NCBI GenBank assembly: GCA_017798145.1
Contig: CP059069.1
Coordinates: 2,465,226 to 2,529,225 of the forward strand
DNA from: Akkermansiaceae bacterium
Lineage (GTDB): Bacteria; Verrucomicrobiota; Verrucomicrobiia; Verrucomicrobiales; Akkermansiaceae
Direction of reading: 5' to 3'
DNA length: 64,000 nt
In this document: piece after piece, positions 60,730 through 64,000 of the stretch
How positions within the stretch are numbered: the first letter of the stretch is position 1
Layout: each line of letters begins with the position of its first letter
Translations under genes and position numbers: made by a program
Notes under the pieces: generated by a model
The model's input: the letters and a program-made list of their open reading frames with translations, nothing else
The model's database searches: none
What the model was told of the DNA's origin: nothing

Positions 60730-61362
60730 ATGTCCAACGAACCCGAAATCCGCCGCGCCCAATTCGCAGAAAAGAAAGGCGAGGTCGTGCTCCGCGACCA
60801 CGTATACGATGGCATCCGCGAATACGACCAGAAGCTTCCCAACTGGTGGCTCGTCATCTTCCTGGCCGGCAACATCTTCTTCGTCGTCTGGTGGTTCGCC
60901 TACTACAACCTCGGCCTCTCGCAGACCGATGAGGAAAAGATCGATGCCGCCATGGCCGTCATCGCCGATGCGAAGGCCAAGGCGCTCGACGAAATGCTCG
61001 CCAAGCTCACCGACGAGGCCCTCGTCAACGAATGGGCCACGGATGCCTCCCGCGTCGCCTCCGGCCAGGCCATTTATCAGCAGAACTGCATCGCCTGCCA
61101 CGGCCAGGATCTCGCCGCAAAGATAGACATCGGCGGAGGCCAGTCCGTCCCCCTCCCCGGCCTTTCGCTCACCGACGGCGAGTGGAAATACGGAGCCAAA
61201 CCCATGGACATTTTCCGCATCATCAACGAAGGCACCCCCGCCAACTCGCCCGGCCACAACGGCGCGAAGATGGAAGCCTGGGGCCTGAAAATGCCCCCCG
61301 TCCAGGTCGCCGAGCTCACCGCTTTCATAATCAGCGAAAACAAGGCGGAGTTCGCAGAGTGA
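60730..61362 (+). CDS. ccoP: cbb3-type cytochrome c oxidase subunit III, single haem
   Basis: A 210-residue CcoP. The N-terminal segment EYDQKLPNWWLVIFLAGNIF and a TM helix are standard. One c-type haem motif, C120-I-A-C123-H124, is present, with KMPPVQ supplying the likely axial Met. Canonical CcoP has two haems and about 300 residues, so this is the short mono-haem form. It starts 18 bp after ccoQ. A GC stem (61364-61371 with 61392-61399) straddles its stop and the convergent DUF2256 gene end. Confidence 0.92.
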   Translation: MSNEPEIRRAQFAEKKGEVVLRDHVYDGIREYDQKLPNWWLVIFLAGNIFFVVWWFAYYNLGLSQTDEEKIDAAMAVIADAKAKALDEMLAKLTDEALVNEWATDASRVASGQAIYQQNCIACHGQDLAAKIDIGGGQSVPLPGLSLTDGEWKYGAKPMDIFRIINEGTPANSPGHNGAKMEAWGLKMPPVQVAELTAFIISENKAEFAE

Positions 61363-61375
61363 GGGGGCGCCGACT

Positions 61376-61555
61376 TCAGTCGGCCTGTTCTGGCGCCCCT
61401 AGCTTGAGGTGGGCCCGCCCTTCTCGCCGGCACCGCTCCGAGCAATACCTCACCTCATCCCAAACCTTCTCCCACTTCTTCCGCCAAGCGAAAGGCCTGC
61501 CGCAAACCACACAGTCCTTCCGGGGCAGATCGGATTTCCTCACCTTCGGGGGCAT
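61376..61555 (-). CDS. DUF2256 small zinc-binding protein
   Basis: A 59-residue protein, [20 protein letters not shown] onward, with four Cys arranged as Cys-x2-Cys (CVVC) and CSERC, plus the family W-x-K-K-W-x-x-V-W block. DUF2256 is a small treble-clef-like domain, sometimes next to photolyase genes; role unknown. It ends 13 bp from the convergent ccoP stop. An upstream frame to 61573 exists, but the ATG at 61555 is natural. Confidence 0.85.
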   Translation of the reverse strand: MPPKVRKSDLPRKDCVVCGRPFAWRKKWEKVWDEVRYCSERCRREGRAHLKLGAPEQAD

Positions 61556-61699
61556 GGGCTGAGTATCCCACACATCCCCTCTTCCGCCAACACACTACCG
61601 ATGCCCTGCGGGGCTCCGTGGCCTAAGCCCCCGCAAGGCCGCGCCCGATTTCTTTCATCGCCGCTTCGTCAGCCTCCGCCCCGGCGCGGGATCCCACGG

Positions 61700-62736
61700 T
61701 CAAAGCAGCTCAAGGAACACCGGCAGGATCTTGAGGAAAAGCGAGTTCTTTCCGCCGCGTGCGAGCTGCTGGGCGACGAGATCGGCGGGTGCCTCCGGAT
61801 CGGCGGGGGAGAGGGAGCTGACGTGGTAGTCGCCGCAATTGATCTCGCGGAGAAGGTGGGTTGAGCCTTTCTCGCGGCTGACGCGGACTGTGGTGGCACC
61901 GGATGAGAGCTCGACGAGGCCGATGGGGGCGGAGTTTCCCGAGCATTCCACTTCCACGGCGATGCGCTGCCCGTTCTTGGTCTCGAAATGGGTCTTCCCG
62001 GAAATTCTCCACCCCGCCTGGACGGCGAGCCACGCCAGGATCTGGAGGGCGGTGTTGCGGTCCGAGGGGTTGTGCAGGATACGGATTTTCCCGATGTCCC
62101 CGAGGATGGTCTGAGCCACCGAATCATCGAAGAGTCCGGCTATGCCGACTCGGTACTGCCAGCAACGGGTCCAGGCGAGATCCTGGACGACGAGGGCGGC
62201 ATTCGACTGGGCTGCTTCGGAAATTTTCGCGAATCCGCCCTTCACGTCGCCCCAGCCGGAGCTATCGACGATGAGCCTGTCGATGACGCTGGCGAGGCGC
62301 TCGGTGAAGACTTCCGAAAGCTCCCCCTGCCACCAGAAGATCAGGGGCAGGTCGGAGTTGAGGTGGGAGAAGACGGTGTTGCGGAAACGGCCGGTGACGC
62401 GGCCGGTGAGGCGGAAGGCGATCTGCTCGCAGCAAACGGATTTCTGGCCGTGGGAGAGGTGGCAGTGGGCGGTGATCCAGGCGCGGAGGGACGCCTCCTC
62501 GTTGCGGTTGATCTCCACGAGGATGGCGCGGCAGGCGTTGTCGCGGGTCAGGTCGCTGATGATGCGTGAGTTCTCCAGAAGGCCACCGGGTTTTTCCGTA
62601 TAGACCACGAGGTTCATCAGGGACGCGTTTGTCCGGGCTTCGTCCTGCTCCCAGAGCTTGCGCAGCTCGAGATCGATCTCGGAGACTTTCACCTCCTTGC
62701 CCAGTTCTGAATAATCGTCCATGCCTTTGGATCCCA

Positions 62737-62737
<1 letters not shown>
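61700..62737 (-). CDS. opcA: Glucose-6-phosphate dehydrogenase assembly protein OpcA
   Basis: A 345-residue OpcA-family protein. Seen: LWEQDEARTNASLMNLVVYT, the SDLTRDNACRAILVEI block, SHLNSDLPLIFWWQGEL, IDRLIVDSSGWGD and WTRCWQYRVGIAGLFDD. In cyanobacteria OpcA activates Zwf allosterically. The ATG at 62737 overlaps the zwf stop (TAATG), implying coupled translation; an upstream ATG at 62752 and a later one at 62722 are possible. The zwf-opcA order and coupling match the known pair. Confidence 0.92.

Positions 62738-64000
<1,263 letters not shown>

Overview
This is a high-GC chromosomal window from a bacterium of the PVC group, most likely Verrucomicrobiota (Verrucomicrobiaceae/Luteolibacter-like). 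That placement is an inference from gene content. It rests on two PSD1 (DUF1549/DUF1553) plus DUF1501 gene pairs, a secreted sulfatase, a choice-of-anchor-Q beta-helix protein, a PEP-CTERM remnant, a fused ccoNO oxidase subunit, an opcA-zwf pair and a DUF6600-type lipoprotein. No rRNA, complete transposon, CRISPR array or prophage was seen. One tRNA-Arg(CCG) is present.

Layout. 1-13.7 kb: two PSD1/DUF1501 pairs in opposite orientation, with a universal stress protein, a large secreted beta-helix protein and phosphate acetyltransferase between them. 13.8-19.3 kb: class III aminotransferase, GIY-YIG protein, EamA transporter, an unassigned cupin-like protein and a ketopantoate reductase. 19.3-28.5 kb: a decayed PEP-CTERM gene, a DUF6600 lipoprotein with a 12-unit Gln-rich repeat, a regulator divergent from a sulfatase-GDSL esterase fusion, an RmlB-like dehydratase and a HEAT-repeat membrane protein. 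28.6-36 kb: LpxA, an L,D-transpeptidase lipoprotein, a DUF2233 protein, a large unknown membrane protein, the tRNA and a metallophosphatase. 36-40.7 kb: NuoA, a Dabb protein, a CysJ-type flavoreductase and a secreted hydrolase. 40.9-45.5 kb: a polyphosphate locus (ppk1 and a diverged ppx on one strand, ppk2 on the other). 45.5-46.9 kb: a hydroxyacid dehydrogenase with a signal peptide and a small membrane protein behind a 24-bp palindrome.

46.9-52.7 kb is a six-gene minus-strand operon: nirK (with C-terminal cytochrome c), a NirV/SUMF1 protein, SCO1/SenC, an outer-membrane barrel, NnrS and an Rrf2 regulator with three C-terminal cysteines. It is a nitrite-reduction/NO-response unit, with near-perfect inverted repeats upstream of nirK and upstream of the regulator. 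52.8-55.5 kb is a small accessory island: an Eco47II-like type II restriction enzyme, a C5 methyltransferase with an N-terminal HTH, and a SLOG-fold protein. 55.4-57.6 kb holds nrdR and small neighbours. 57.8-61.4 kb is a cbb3 oxidase cluster (CcoS-like, CcoNO fusion, CcoQ-like, single-haem CcoP). The window ends in opcA and a partial zwf.

Two themes stand out. First, several genes (usp, panE, ppk2, the restriction enzyme, the SLOG gene, and the 35625 gene) have a promoter-like -10 hexamer only 5-9 nt before the start codon, which suggests leaderless transcripts. Second, the nirK operon and the restriction/SLOG island start back to back around 52.7-52.9 kb. I see no single gene set that is clearly a new system. 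The nirK operon with its operators and the restriction-modification-SLOG island are the best places to look.
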